Origin: Paludibacteraceae bacterium
GTDB taxonomy: Bacteria > Bacteroidota > Bacteroidia > Bacteroidales > Paludibacteraceae
Length of the DNA: 64,000 bases
Reading direction: 5' to 3'
Assembly: GCA_905234685.1 (NCBI GenBank)
Contig: CAJOIR010000001.1
Coordinates: 124,001 to 188,000, forward strand
This document shows, in pieces, positions 7,827 to 15,820 of this stretch; positions within the stretch are counted from its first letter, which is position 1, and each line of letters begins with the position of its first letter. The translations under genes and the position numbers were made by a program. The notes under the pieces are model-generated. The model saw nothing but the letters and a program-made list of their open reading frames with translations, had not been told where the DNA came from and searched no databases.

Positions 7827-9710
7827 TCAATATACTCTTATGGTGGTCTTGCTTCTTGAAGCAATGTTTTCTATGGTATAGTCCTGATTGCTCTGGAGTC
7901 GCGTGGACTCGATGAGATAGTCGGTTTTCTTGAGAGGCGAGAAACGCACGCTCTTTCGGTCAACAGGCATAATGGTGACCTCACTTGCCCAGAGAGGGTT
8001 GACTTCGTAAATGATTTTGCCGGTGAAGAGTCGGCTCATGAAGTTCTGTTTCCGCTGTCTGCCTGTGAGGACAAGTTGTCTTGCTCCGCGTACATACAGC
8101 ATACTCATGTAAGGCTCAGGACCGGTGAGGTTTACATGCGAGATATGGAACACGGGGAAGAAGACTGTCTTGAGCACAAGAAGCCAAAGCAGGAGTAGCG
8201 CAAGGAGTATGATGCCTATCCAGAGCAATGCCACTGCGAGCGGGTTCATGACGTGTGTCTTCTTGGCGCGGAGAGTGAGAATCTTGGTGTTGTCGTCGTA
8301 TGCCGATGTCTCTGTGCCGTTGATGCGGTCGATGTCGCCTGCGGCGGATGCAGGACGGAGATGGAGGTTGTATGTGCGGTTGTCAGCCTTGGTGTTGAAC
8401 ACAAGTCCGAGGTCAGCCTCTTCCGTCTGGTTGTCAACAGCGATTATGTTGTCTTGCAGCGGCATGCCGTTCAGATACAGTTGTGCCACATCGGGTGTGA
8501 GTGTGCACAGACGGTCGCTCTCGTCACGGTAGGCAAACTGAAGTCGTACAGGCTGGCGGAGGAGTTCTTTGGCGTCCTCGTTGAACTCGAAGCACAGGGT
8601 GGTATGCAGGGTGTCGGGAGTGTAGTGCACAAACCAGAGGTCATCGTATTGCCCTATCTTGCCTATGTTGATGCCGTTCCTTCTGGTGTTGGCTTTTCTG
8701 CCTTCGTCCTTGACCCATATCTCAACCGCCTTTTCAGGTCTGTTGACAACAGATATTGTGAACTCGCTCTGTGCGAGCCTCACGAACTCGCACTCCTTGC
8801 TCATGTCAGCATCGGCAGTCATGCTCACCGTCATGGTGCTTATCTCTGGCATCAGTCTGTGGAGTTCGGCCTGCGGCATGAGGTACTGCGGGTGTAGTGT
8901 GATGCGGTTTTCGCTGTCAAGTGCGCAACTCTCGTCAATCCTGATGTATGGGTTGTCTTCCGACTTGAAGCGTATGCGGTATGCCGGCGGCACGGTGGTG
9001 GAGTTGCCATACACGGTGAACGGCAGTTGTTTGGGTTTGCCGTAGTCGTCTTTCAGGTTGATCACAGCGCTCTGAACTCCGTTGACTTGGAATATCTTGT
9101 CGAAGTCGAGCGACACTACGACTTCAAACCTGCATTGTTGTTCAAGCAGACGTTTGAGTTCCTGACTGGTGGCATCGGGCGTGAGCATGACATAGTAGCC
9201 ATATACGTCTTTCTTCTCCGCCATGTCGCACCATCCGTTTAGCAGTCGGAACAAAGCCTCAGTGTCGCGGTTGGGCACTCCGTCGGTAAGGAGTTTGACG
9301 ATGTCGATGCGGTCTTCGGTGAACACATGACTGATGGCATACTGTAGCGGCTCGGTGATGTTGGTGCCAGTCACGTTTTCGTTCTTGTAGTGCTTGATGC
9401 GGCTGATGATATCCTGTTTGCCCTGTTTGGTGGCATAGGTGCGCCACACCTCGAGGTGTTTCTCCTGAAAGGGTATGACGACTATCTCGGTCTGTTCGTT
9501 CTGAATGGCGTTGATGTTGGAGGTCATCTTTTCGACGACTTCGTCGTAGATGTCGTACTGACTGTAGCCTTTTCTCTGGCCGAACATAGACAGCGTGACA
9601 TCCCAGAGATAGGTATGCCGTTCTTCCTTGGTACCGTTCTGTGCGCTTGCGGGGAGGCAGTTGGCGCACATCAGTATGATCAATGCAATCAGAAGCGAGA
9701 GTTTCTTCAT
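7827..9710 (-). CDS. Secreted, membrane-anchored vWA-domain protein
   Basis: 627 residues. A cleavable signal peptide (about 1-23, ending ASAQ) is followed by a von Willebrand A domain at about 32-205. Its metal site is a variant: D37-V-T39-L-S41 instead of DxSxS, then Thr near 114-116 (VTGTN), and Asp143 in LLTDG. Residues 210-480 look beta-rich. One strong membrane segment (about 488-517) leads to a C-terminal domain of about 110 residues in the cytoplasm. The A domain therefore faces the periplasm while the tail could contact the tubulin-like GTPase encoded 25 bases downstream. It is the first gene of the three-gene operon, with a consensus promoter at 9774-9805. Ligand and function are unknown. 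Confidence 0.85.
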   Translation of the reverse strand: MKKLSLLIALIILMCANCLPASAQNGTKEERHTYLWDVTLSMFGQRKGYSQYDIYDEVVEKMTSNINAIQNEQTEIVVIPFQEKHLEVWRTYATKQGKQDIISRIKHYKNENVTGTNITEPLQYAISHVFTEDRIDIVKLLTDGVPNRDTEALFRLLNGWCDMAEKKDVYGYYVMLTPDATSQELKRLLEQQCRFEVVVSLDFDKIFQVNGVQSAVINLKDDYGKPKQLPFTVYGNSTTVPPAYRIRFKSEDNPYIRIDESCALDSENRITLHPQYLMPQAELHRLMPEISTMTVSMTADADMSKECEFVRLAQSEFTISVVNRPEKAVEIWVKDEGRKANTRRNGINIGKIGQYDDLWFVHYTPDTLHTTLCFEFNEDAKELLRQPVRLQFAYRDESDRLCTLTPDVAQLYLNGMPLQDNIIAVDNQTEEADLGLVFNTKADNRTYNLHLRPASAAGDIDRINGTETSAYDDNTKILTLRAKKTHVMNPLAVALLWIGIILLALLLLWLLVLKTVFFPVFHISHVNLTGPEPYMSMLYVRGARQLVLTGRQRKQNFMSRLFTGKIIYEVNPLWASEVTIMPVDRKSVRFSPLKKTDYLIESTRLQSNQDYTIENIASRSKTTIRVY

Positions 9711-9773
9711 GTGTTTATGGTGTTTAGAAGTAATGTTAACAAAGTGTTTTTCGCAAAAGGCGATATTCGGCTA

Positions 9774-9805
9774 CAAAGATAATACTTGTTTTGCATTTAT
9801 GCAAA
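9774..9805 (-). promoter_or_regulatory. Promoter of the vWA / tubulin-like / protease operon
   Basis: Minus strand: TTTG (complement of 9802-9805), a 20-base spacer, then TATCTTTG (complement of 9774-9781). The leader to the ATG at 9710 is about 60 bases. I see no other promoter before 1440, which supports a single operon. Confidence 0.8.
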
Positions 9806-9858
9806 TATTGTGTGTTGTTTTGTTGTAGGGGCGATTCAGTCCGCTTCATCCGCCATCG

Positions 9859-9955
9859 TATCTTTGCACAACTAACCTCTCACGATTCACGCTTCAAAGA
9901 TAATACAGAAAAATAGCCGTTGTTGGTCGTTAATGACCAATTTTTCACTTTTTTT
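9859..9955 (+). ncRNA. Possible small RNA between a TATCTTTG element and a hairpin with T-tract
   Basis: TATCTTTG at 9859-9866 lacks a good upstream TTG at the usual distance. About 57 bases downstream is the hairpin TTGGTC / GACCAA (9923-9940), followed by TTTTTCACTTTTTTT, which is terminator-like. No reading frame lies between them. The predicted transcript would be roughly 75-80 bases. A weak minus-strand CAAAGATA at 9895-9902 is also present. Speculative. Confidence 0.3.
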
Positions 9956-10038
9956 GCAATTTTTCTTTTCTCTCTCCGCTAAGTCTGTATTCCTCAGTCA
10001 CTTGGCTACATGCATCCATGACACAAAATCTGCAATTA

Positions 10039-10239
10039 CAGTTCCCCAATTAGCCAGTTCCCCAATTAGACAATTAGCCTCTTAACCTCTTAACCCATTT
10101 TGGTACATTCGTACATTTGTACACAACTTGACATGCGGATGTATGGTTAGGTTAAAAGGTTAAGAGGCTAAAAGTTTAACCAGTTTCACAATTACACAGT
10201 TAACCTCTTAACCTTTTAGCCTCTTAACCTATTCACCTA
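10039..10239. repeat. Octamer arrays in inverted orientation plus a 16-base duplication
   Basis: Two copies of a 16-base unit (cagttccccaattag plus one base) occupy 10039-10070. Octamers TTAGCCTC, TTAACCTC, TTAACCCA follow at 10074-10097. The inverse forms AGGTTAAA, AGGTTAAG, AGGCTAAA lie at about 10149-10173. Five forward octamers (TTAACCTC, TTAACCTT, TTAGCCTC, TTAACCTA, TTCACCTA) lie at 10200-10239. Positions 10157-10174 and 10213-10230 are perfect 18-base inverted repeats and could form a hairpin. The same octamers occur inside recF and the gene at 57032. Confidence 0.85.
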
Positions 10240-10247
10240 ATTTCAGG

Positions 10248-10278
10248 TTGCAGTTTTCGGTTATTCGTTGTATCTTTG
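10248..10278 (+). promoter_or_regulatory. Promoter of the EamA transporter gene
   Basis: TTG at 10248-10250, a 20-base spacer, then TATCTTTG at 10271-10278. This location argues against the TTG at 10268 as a translation start. Confidence 0.75.
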
Positions 10279-10282
10279 CAGT

Positions 10283-11185
10283 GTGAAAAGTTGTGATTCA
10301 AAAATAGGGCGTGTGCTTCCGTATATAGCTATACTGGCGTCGATGCTTATCTGGGCTGCATCGCCGATAGCGACGAAGTCGGCACTGGGTTATCTGCGTC
10401 CGCTAACCCTTGTGAGTATGCGTTTTGCCCTGGCGGTGTTGCTGATGCTTGTTGTAGGTTTGGCGTCACACAGTCTTCAGCGAATAGAGCGGCGTCATAT
10501 ACCGTTGTTTCTTTTGGGCGGTTTTGTTCAGCCGTTTCTCTATTATGTGCTTGAGACTTACGGATTGAGGCTGTCGGCATCGCCAACGGTGTCGGAGGTG
10601 CTTCTCTCCACGTCTCCTCTTCTTGCTCCGCTGTTCGCCTATGTGCTTGTGCGTGAGCGTGTGACATGGAACAACATCATAGGAATCGTCATCTCGACTT
10701 TGGGCGTGGTGATGATGGTGACAGCGGGCAACAGTGAGTTCGACATCGGTTCAGCATGGGGAGTGGTACTGCTTCTTGCCGCAGTGGTGACGGCGGTGTT
10801 GTACACTATCATACTGCGCAAGATACCCGTACAATACAACAGCCTGACGATTGTCTTCTATGTACAGGCTGTGTCGCTGTTGTTCTTCTTGCCGATGTGG
10901 GTTGTGGTTGATGCCGGTCATATAAGTGAGATGAGTTTCAACTGGCAGCCGCTTTGTGCGGTAGGCTATCTTGCCGTGTTCTCTTCTGTGATAGCATTCA
11001 TCTTGTTCTGTTATACTGTCAGGCGTATAGGTGTCACCCGTGCCAATGCCTTCAACAATATTCGCCCTGTGTTCACCGCGCTTATCATGCTGTGTTTCTT
11101 CGGTGAGGCGTTGCCTTGGGCCAAGTGGTTGGCAATGGCGCTTGTCATCACAGGACTCTTTATTTGCCAATATCAGAAAAAATGA
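10283..11185 (+). CDS. EamA/DMT-family transporter
   Basis: About 300 residues with ten hydrophobic helices arranged as two EamA repeats. The first is marked by MLIWAASPIATKSALGYLRP, the second by the VAYLA/VFSSVIAFILF region. This is the drug/metabolite transporter superfamily, inner-membrane exporters or importers of small metabolites; substrate cannot be told. The reading frame continues upstream, but the promoter at 10271-10278 rules that out. GTG 10283 is offered here; GTG 10313, which puts the start just before the first helix, is equally plausible. The stop overlaps the promoter region of the next gene. Confidence 0.85.
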   Translation: MKSCDSKIGRVLPYIAILASMLIWAASPIATKSALGYLRPLTLVSMRFALAVLLMLVVGLASHSLQRIERRHIPLFLLGGFVQPFLYYVLETYGLRLSASPTVSEVLLSTSPLLAPLFAYVLVRERVTWNNIIGIVISTLGVVMMVTAGNSEFDIGSAWGVVLLLAAVVTAVLYTIILRKIPVQYNSLTIVFYVQAVSLLFFLPMWVVVDAGHISEMSFNWQPLCAVGYLAVFSSVIAFILFCYTVRRIGVTRANAFNNIRPVFTALIMLCFFGEALPWAKWLAMALVITGLFICQYQKK

Positions 11186-11194
11186 GTACCTTTG
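11163..11194 (+). promoter_or_regulatory. Promoter of the GHL10 glycosidase gene, overlapping the end of the EamA gene
   Basis: TTTG at 11163-11166, a 20-base spacer, then TACCTTTG at 11187-11194. Transcription would start about 10 bases before the ATG at 11212. Confidence 0.7.
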
Positions 11195-11211
11195 CCCGAT
11201 AAATACCAATT

Positions 11212-12699
11212 ATGACTCCTATGAAACGTTATGTCGCTTTGTTGCTGTTATCTTCAGCGATGTTTACGCTCTTTGCGCAACCCAAACGGGAGATGCGTTC
11301 AGCGTGGATAGCCACTGTAGCCAACATCGATTGGCCTTCGCGCGAGGCAGTGGGTCATACCGCTTTTCAGAAACAGGAGATGACTGCTATTCTGGATACT
11401 TTGCAGTCGCTGCGCATGAACGCTGTCGTCTTTCAGGTCCGCCCGACCGCAGACGCACTGTATTATTCTGAGTTCGAACCGTTGTCATCGTGGTTGACAG
11501 GTGTACAGGGTAAGGACAACGATACGGCTTATGATGCGCTTCAGTTCGTGTGCGAGGAGGCTCACAAGCGTTGCCTTGACGTACATGTGTGGCTTAATCC
11601 TTACCGCGTTACCAACGGCTTCAAGCGTGAGAGTCTGGCAGAGAACCACGTGATGCGTCAGCATCCGGAGTGGTTTGTTCAATATGGTGACAAGTGGTAT
11701 TTCGACCCCGCGCTTGACGAGACACGTGAGTTCCTCAACCGCGTGGTGGCGGATATTGTGGAGCGATATGACATAGATGCCATTCATTTCGACGACTATT
11801 TCTACCCGTACAAAATAGCAGGCAAGCAGTTCCCTGATGACGACAGTTTTGCGGCACACCCTCGCGGTTTTACCGACAAGGAGGACTGGCGCCGCAATAA
11901 TGTGAACATGGTCATTGAGGAGTTGCAGAACACCATCAAGAGCCGCAAACCCTGGGTGGAGTTCGGCATCTCGCCTTTCGGAGTATGGCGCAACGCCTCC
12001 TCCGACAGCATACGCGGCAGTCAGACCAAGGCTGGTTGCCAGAACTATGACGACCTCTACGCAGACATACTTCTCTGGCTTGAGCGGGGTTGGATAGACT
12101 ATGTGGTGCCTCAACTGTACTGGGAGATAGGCAAGCGTGTGGCAGACTACGAAGTGCTTGCGCGCTGGTGGTCGCAATACAGTTACGGCAGAAACCTGTA
12201 TATAGGTCAGGCGCCTTATCAACTGGGCAACCAGAAAGGTGCGGAGGCGTGGCGCAGACCTAACGAGGTATGCAGGCAGATAGCTCTCAACCGCAGCATC
12301 GAGGGTGTGCAAGGCTCGGTGTTTTTCTCAATGAACTCGCTGATGGCAAACAAACTGGGAATATGCGACAGTCTGCGCGGTGACTACTATCGTTCTTATG
12401 CCTTGCCGCCGATAGCCCTTGCCGCAGAGAATGAGTTGTCGTTGCCTCCTGTCAATATGCGTCTTGACGGTCATATCCTGTCTTGGCAGACGCAAGACAC
12501 TTCGCGCAACTCGCACCGGTTCGTGGTATATGGTTTCCCGATAGGTGTCACTCCTGACTTCGACAATCCCGAATATATTATCAATGTGACTTCCGACACC
12601 ACTGTTATGGTTGACGAGCCTGACCGCTTCGAAGCCTTGTGTGTTACAGAAGTCAACCGCTACAAACACGAGAGTGCCCCATGTATCTTAGAGAACTGA
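11212..12699 (+). CDS. Secreted GHL10-family (DUF187) glycoside hydrolase-like protein
   Basis: 495 residues. ATG 11212 or ATG 11221 (three codons on) both give a signal peptide ending at FAQ. The mature start REMRSAWIATVANIDWPS is the hallmark of glycosyl-hydrolase-like family 10. HVWLNPYR, DAIHFDDYFYPY and VVPQLYWEIG line the predicted barrel active site. A fibronectin-like C-terminal segment follows (about 400-495). Relatives are envelope proteins thought to cut peptidoglycan glycan or other polysaccharides. The last 19 bases overlap recF, which suggests translational coupling. Family certain; substrate inferred only. Confidence 0.88.
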   Translation: MTPMKRYVALLLLSSAMFTLFAQPKREMRSAWIATVANIDWPSREAVGHTAFQKQEMTAILDTLQSLRMNAVVFQVRPTADALYYSEFEPLSSWLTGVQGKDNDTAYDALQFVCEEAHKRCLDVHVWLNPYRVTNGFKRESLAENHVMRQHPEWFVQYGDKWYFDPALDETREFLNRVVADIVERYDIDAIHFDDYFYPYKIAGKQFPDDDSFAAHPRGFTDKEDWRRNNVNMVIEELQNTIKSRKPWVEFGISPFGVWRNASSDSIRGSQTKAGCQNYDDLYADILLWLERGWIDYVVPQLYWEIGKRVADYEVLARWWSQYSYGRNLYIGQAPYQLGNQKGAEAWRRPNEVCRQIALNRSIEGVQGSVFFSMNSLMANKLGICDSLRGDYYRSYALPPIALAAENELSLPPVNMRLDGHILSWQTQDTSRNSHRFVVYGFPIGVTPDFDNPEYIINVTSDTTVMVDEPDRFEALCVTEVNRYKHESAPCILEN

Positions 12700-13829
12700 C
12701 CATACTGAACTTCCGCAACATAGAGTCCGCAGAACTGACCTTTTCGCCTAATGTCAACTGTTTCATTGGCAACAACGGCATGGGCAAGACCAATGTGCTT
12801 GATGCCGTGTATTACCTGAGTTTCTGCAAGTCTTCGCTCTCGAGTCTTGACTCGCAGAACATACACCATGATGCCGAGATGGCGATGATACAAGGGGTGT
12901 ATGATATGGGTGAAGAGGTGAAGAGGCTAAGGGGAGAAGAGTATGTCAATGTATCATGCGGTTTGCGTCGCGGTCAGAAGAAACAGTTCAGGCTTGACAG
13001 AAAAGACTACAAGCGGCTTATAGACCATATTGGTCTCATACCTCTTGTGCTTGTCTCACCTAAGGATCAGGAACTCGTGCTTGAGGGTTCTGACGAGCGG
13101 CGTCGTTTCATAGACAGTGTGATATCGCAGCATAACCGCGTGTATCTTGAGCATCTCACGGAATACAATGCCTTGCTCAAACAGCGGAATGCACTGCTTA
13201 AACAATTGGCTGACAGCGAGAGTGATCAATGGAATGTTGATGATTCTCTTCTTGAAGTGCTTGAACTGCAAATGACTCCGCATGCAGAGTATATCTATCA
13301 GGCGCGTGAAGAGTTCATACATACTTTTGTTGACAGGTTTCAGGAGATATACAACAGTACAGCGGGCGACAGAGAACAGGTAGGTCTTAGATACGTCTCA
13401 CAACTTCAGAACAGAAATATCAGCGAAGCATATGTCGCAACCCGCAAGCGGGACCTGATTCTGGGTTGGACTTCGCAGGGCATACACAAGGACGAACTTG
13501 AGATGACATTGTCAGGATACCCGCTCAAGCAGGTTGGTAGTCAGGGTCAGCAGAAGACATACCTCATTGCCTTGAAACTCGCTCAGGCGGTGTGGCTTAC
13601 AGAGAATGCACACACTGAGAAACCTATACTTTTGCTTGACGACATATTCGACAAACTTGATGCAGAGCGTGTAAACCGTATTATTAGTCTGGTATCGTCA
13701 GAGCGCTTCGGACAGATATTCATCACCGACACCGACCGCCAGCATCTCACTGACTTACTCGCCGGTGCAGGTCAGGACAGTAAAGTGTTTGATGTTGAAA
13801 ACGGCATTATCAACCAGTTAACCAATTAA
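12681..13829 (+). CDS. recF: DNA replication/repair protein RecF
   Basis: 382 residues from ATG 12681; the longer reading frame upstream overlaps the glycosidase gene. It is an SMC-like ATPase that loads RecA/RecOR at gaps. Walker A is GNNGMGKT (residues 30-37), the signature region is GSQGQQKTYLIALKLAQ, and Walker B is PILLLDDIFDKLD. The lid motif SPKDQELVLEGSDERRRFID is typical. Residues 76-84 (MGEEVKRLR) are encoded by an 8-base-period repeat (12907-12930) of the kind seen between genes, apparently an in-frame insertion in a surface loop. The gene lies outside the usual dnaA-dnaN-recF cluster, as is common in Bacteroidota. Confidence 0.95.
   Translation: MYLRELTILNFRNIESAELTFSPNVNCFIGNNGMGKTNVLDAVYYLSFCKSSLSSLDSQNIHHDAEMAMIQGVYDMGEEVKRLRGEEYVNVSCGLRRGQKKQFRLDRKDYKRLIDHIGLIPLVLVSPKDQELVLEGSDERRRFIDSVISQHNRVYLEHLTEYNALLKQRNALLKQLADSESDQWNVDDSLLEVLELQMTPHAEYIYQAREEFIHTFVDRFQEIYNSTAGDREQVGLRYVSQLQNRNISEAYVATRKRDLILGWTSQGIHKDELEMTLSGYPLKQVGSQGQQKTYLIALKLAQAVWLTENAHTEKPILLLDDIFDKLDAERVNRIISLVSSERFGQIFITDTDRQHLTDLLAGAGQDSKVFDVENGIINQLTN
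12907..12930. repeat. Octamer repeat inside recF
   Basis: Read on the minus strand this is TTAGCCTC, TTCACCTC, TTCACCCA. The intergenic copy at 10074-10097 reads TTAGCCTC, TTAACCTC, TTAACCCA, differing at only two of 24 positions. The length of 24 bases keeps the recF frame open. Confidence 0.8.
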
Positions 13830-13839
13830 GCAATTCATC

Positions 13840-14154
13840 ATGAACGAATTTCTTGAGAAAGAAGAAAAGATAATACAGATGCTTCGGACGGTGTTCGACC
13901 CAGAGATACCGGTCAACATATATGACCTTGGTCTTATATACAAGGTTGATTTGCAAGATACGGGTGTTCTCAATGTTGACATGACACTTACCGCGCCTTC
14001 ATGCCCTGCGGCAGACTTTCTGGTTGAAGATGCAAGGCAGAAACTGTCGTCAATCAACGGTATAAAAGAAGTTAATATAAACCTCGTCTTCGAACCTGAG
14101 TGGTCAAAGGACATGATGTCGGAAGAAGCCAAACTCGAACTTGGAATGATGTAA
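13840..14154 (+). CDS. MIP18/DUF59 family iron-sulfur assembly factor
   Basis: 104 residues, full length for the family. Key motifs are FDPEIPVNIYDLGLIY near residue 20 and TLTAPSCPAADFL near residue 50, where the single Cys is the conserved one. Relatives (SufT, PaaD-like, Cia2) help deliver iron-sulfur clusters to target proteins. It sits 10 bases after recF and 15 bases before lpxH on the same strand. Confidence 0.88.
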   Translation: MNEFLEKEEKIIQMLRTVFDPEIPVNIYDLGLIYKVDLQDTGVLNVDMTLTAPSCPAADFLVEDARQKLSSINGIKEVNINLVFEPEWSKDMMSEEAKLELGMM

Positions 14155-14169
14155 TGCCAACTGCCAGCC

Positions 14170-14949
14170 ATGATATATTTCCTCAGTGATGCACATATTG
14201 GTTCCCGTGCTTTGGCCGACAGGGTGGCACACGAAAAGCAGGTCTGCGACTTGCTTGTTAAGTTGTCTCACGATGCCACTGCCATATATCTTCTTGGCGA
14301 CTGGTTCGACTTCTGGTATGAGTATGTGTGGGGTAAGCCTGAAGAATACGCTCTGACTCTCTCTACTCTCCGCAGTCTGACAGACAAGGGTATTGAGGTA
14401 CATTATTTCACAGGCAACCACGACATCTGGACTTTCGGTTGGCTTGAAAAGCAGACAGGAGTGAAAATACATTGCGGACCGGAGGATTTGACAATATGCG
14501 GCAAACGCTGTATGCTTGCTCATGGTGACGGACTCATACCGTCAGACATGCTGGCACGTTACCCGAAGTCTGTCAGAAGGAAGATACGCCGCTTCATGCT
14601 CTTGCGAAGTATCTTTCACAACTCTCTGTTGCAGCGTCTCTTTGCCTTGGTGCCACCGGCGTGGGGTAATGCATTCGGCTATGAATGGGCGCGACGCAGT
14701 CGCATGAAGGAGTTGGCAGAATTGGTTGCATACAAAGGTGAGAACGATGAGGAACTTGTGTTGTATGCCAAAGAGCAGGAAAAGTCGTCTCACCATGACT
14801 ATTATATCTTTGGTCACCGACATATTGAACTTGACCTTGAACTGGCAACAGGTGCAAGAGTGATTATTATAGGTGATATGTTTCGTCAGTGGACTTATGC
14901 ACAGATGAATGACCAGGGTCAGATAACTATGATGAATCACGAATATTAA
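14170..14949 (+). CDS. lpxH: UDP-2,3-diacylglucosamine diphosphatase (LpxH-type)
   Basis: 259 residues. Calcineurin-like metallophosphatase with all metal motifs: D7-A-H9, G-D44 (LLGDWFDF), G-N83-H84-D85, H118 (AHGDG), and a final GHRH near residue 217. In lipid A synthesis LpxH cleaves UDP-2,3-diacylglucosamine to lipid X at the inner face of the inner membrane. GDWFDFWYEY is the version seen in Bacteroidota LpxH-like proteins. The specific reaction is inferred from family resemblance; other calcineurin-like hydrolases of this size exist. Confidence 0.85.
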   Translation: MIYFLSDAHIGSRALADRVAHEKQVCDLLVKLSHDATAIYLLGDWFDFWYEYVWGKPEEYALTLSTLRSLTDKGIEVHYFTGNHDIWTFGWLEKQTGVKIHCGPEDLTICGKRCMLAHGDGLIPSDMLARYPKSVRRKIRRFMLLRSIFHNSLLQRLFALVPPAWGNAFGYEWARRSRMKELAELVAYKGENDEELVLYAKEQEKSSHHDYYIFGHRHIELDLELATGARVIIIGDMFRQWTYAQMNDQGQITMMNHEY

Positions 14950-14987
14950 TCGATACTATTTAATCTCTAATCTCTAATCTTTCAACA

Positions 14988-15806
14988 ATGCCCTCTACCC
15001 GACAACAGCAACTTGAGGCTTTCGACCGTCTGCTTACAGTGATGGATACACTGCGTGCGCAGTGTCCCTGGGACAGAAAGCAGACCATGGAATCACTGCG
15101 AGAGAACACTATTGAGGAGACCTACGAACTCACCTCGGCTATCATTAAACACGACATGCAGGAGATATGCAAGGAACTTGGCGATGTGCTATTGCATGTA
15201 GTCTTCTATGCTAAGATTGCCTCCGAGACAGACGACTTCGACATAGCTGACGTATGCAACCGTATATGCGACAAACTCATCTTTCGCCACCCGCATATCT
15301 ATGGTCACTCCATGCAGGCGGACAATGCTGACCAGGTTGAGCAAAACTGGGAACAGATAAAACTCCGTGAGAAAGGTGGCAACAAGACGGTTCTCGCCGG
15401 TGTACCTGAGGCGTTGCCTTCGCTTATCAAGGCGCATCGTATTCAAGACAAGGCACGCAATGCCGGCTTCGACTGGGACGAGCGTTCTCAGGTCTGGGAG
15501 AAAGTACAGGAGGAGATACGCGAGTTTCAGGCCGAGATTGACAATATGGACAGCGACAAGATGGAGGCTGAGTTCGGCGATGTGTTCTTTTCGCTTGTCA
15601 ATGCTGCAAGATTGTATCATATCAACCCTGACAATGCGCTTGAACGCACCAACCGCAAGTTTATAACGCGTTTCAACTACCTTGAGCGGCGTGCTCATGA
15701 ACTTGGCAAGTCACTCTCTGACATGACTCTCGACGAGATGGAGGCTATCTGGCAGGAGGCTAAGACATTAAACCTGAAACTTGAAACTTCAAACATCGAA
15801 CATTAA
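14988..15806 (+). CDS. mazG: Nucleoside triphosphate pyrophosphohydrolase MazG
   Basis: 272 residues, the length of the two-domain form. The N-terminal domain has CPWDRKQTMESLRENTIEE and ELGDVLLHVVFYA, supplying the acidic metal site. The second domain repeats the pattern with EFGDVFFSLVNAARL near residue 190. The enzyme hydrolyses NTPs and dNTPs to monophosphates and pyrophosphate, a housekeeping role that also affects alarmone levels. Short direct repeats of ctctaat lie just upstream (about 14960-14980). The next gene starts 14 bases after its stop. Confidence 0.93.
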   Translation: MPSTRQQQLEAFDRLLTVMDTLRAQCPWDRKQTMESLRENTIEETYELTSAIIKHDMQEICKELGDVLLHVVFYAKIASETDDFDIADVCNRICDKLIFRHPHIYGHSMQADNADQVEQNWEQIKLREKGGNKTVLAGVPEALPSLIKAHRIQDKARNAGFDWDERSQVWEKVQEEIREFQAEIDNMDSDKMEAEFGDVFFSLVNAARLYHINPDNALERTNRKFITRFNYLERRAHELGKSLSDMTLDEMEAIWQEAKTLNLKLETSNIEH

Positions 15807-15820
15807 TCAAAACTACTGTT

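Larger units (their letters stand above)
9811..10247. other. Gene-free intergenic region
   Basis: This stretch between the divergent vWA and EamA genes contains no credible protein gene. It holds the possible small RNA near 9859-9955, a 16-base tandem duplication (10039-10054 and 10055-10070), and arrays of TTAACCTC-like octamers in both orientations up to 10239. Confidence 0.7.

Noticed and set aside
10268..10282. TTG 10268 as the start of the EamA transporter
   Set aside because: It lies within the spacer and TATCTTTG region of the promoter, upstream of any likely transcript.
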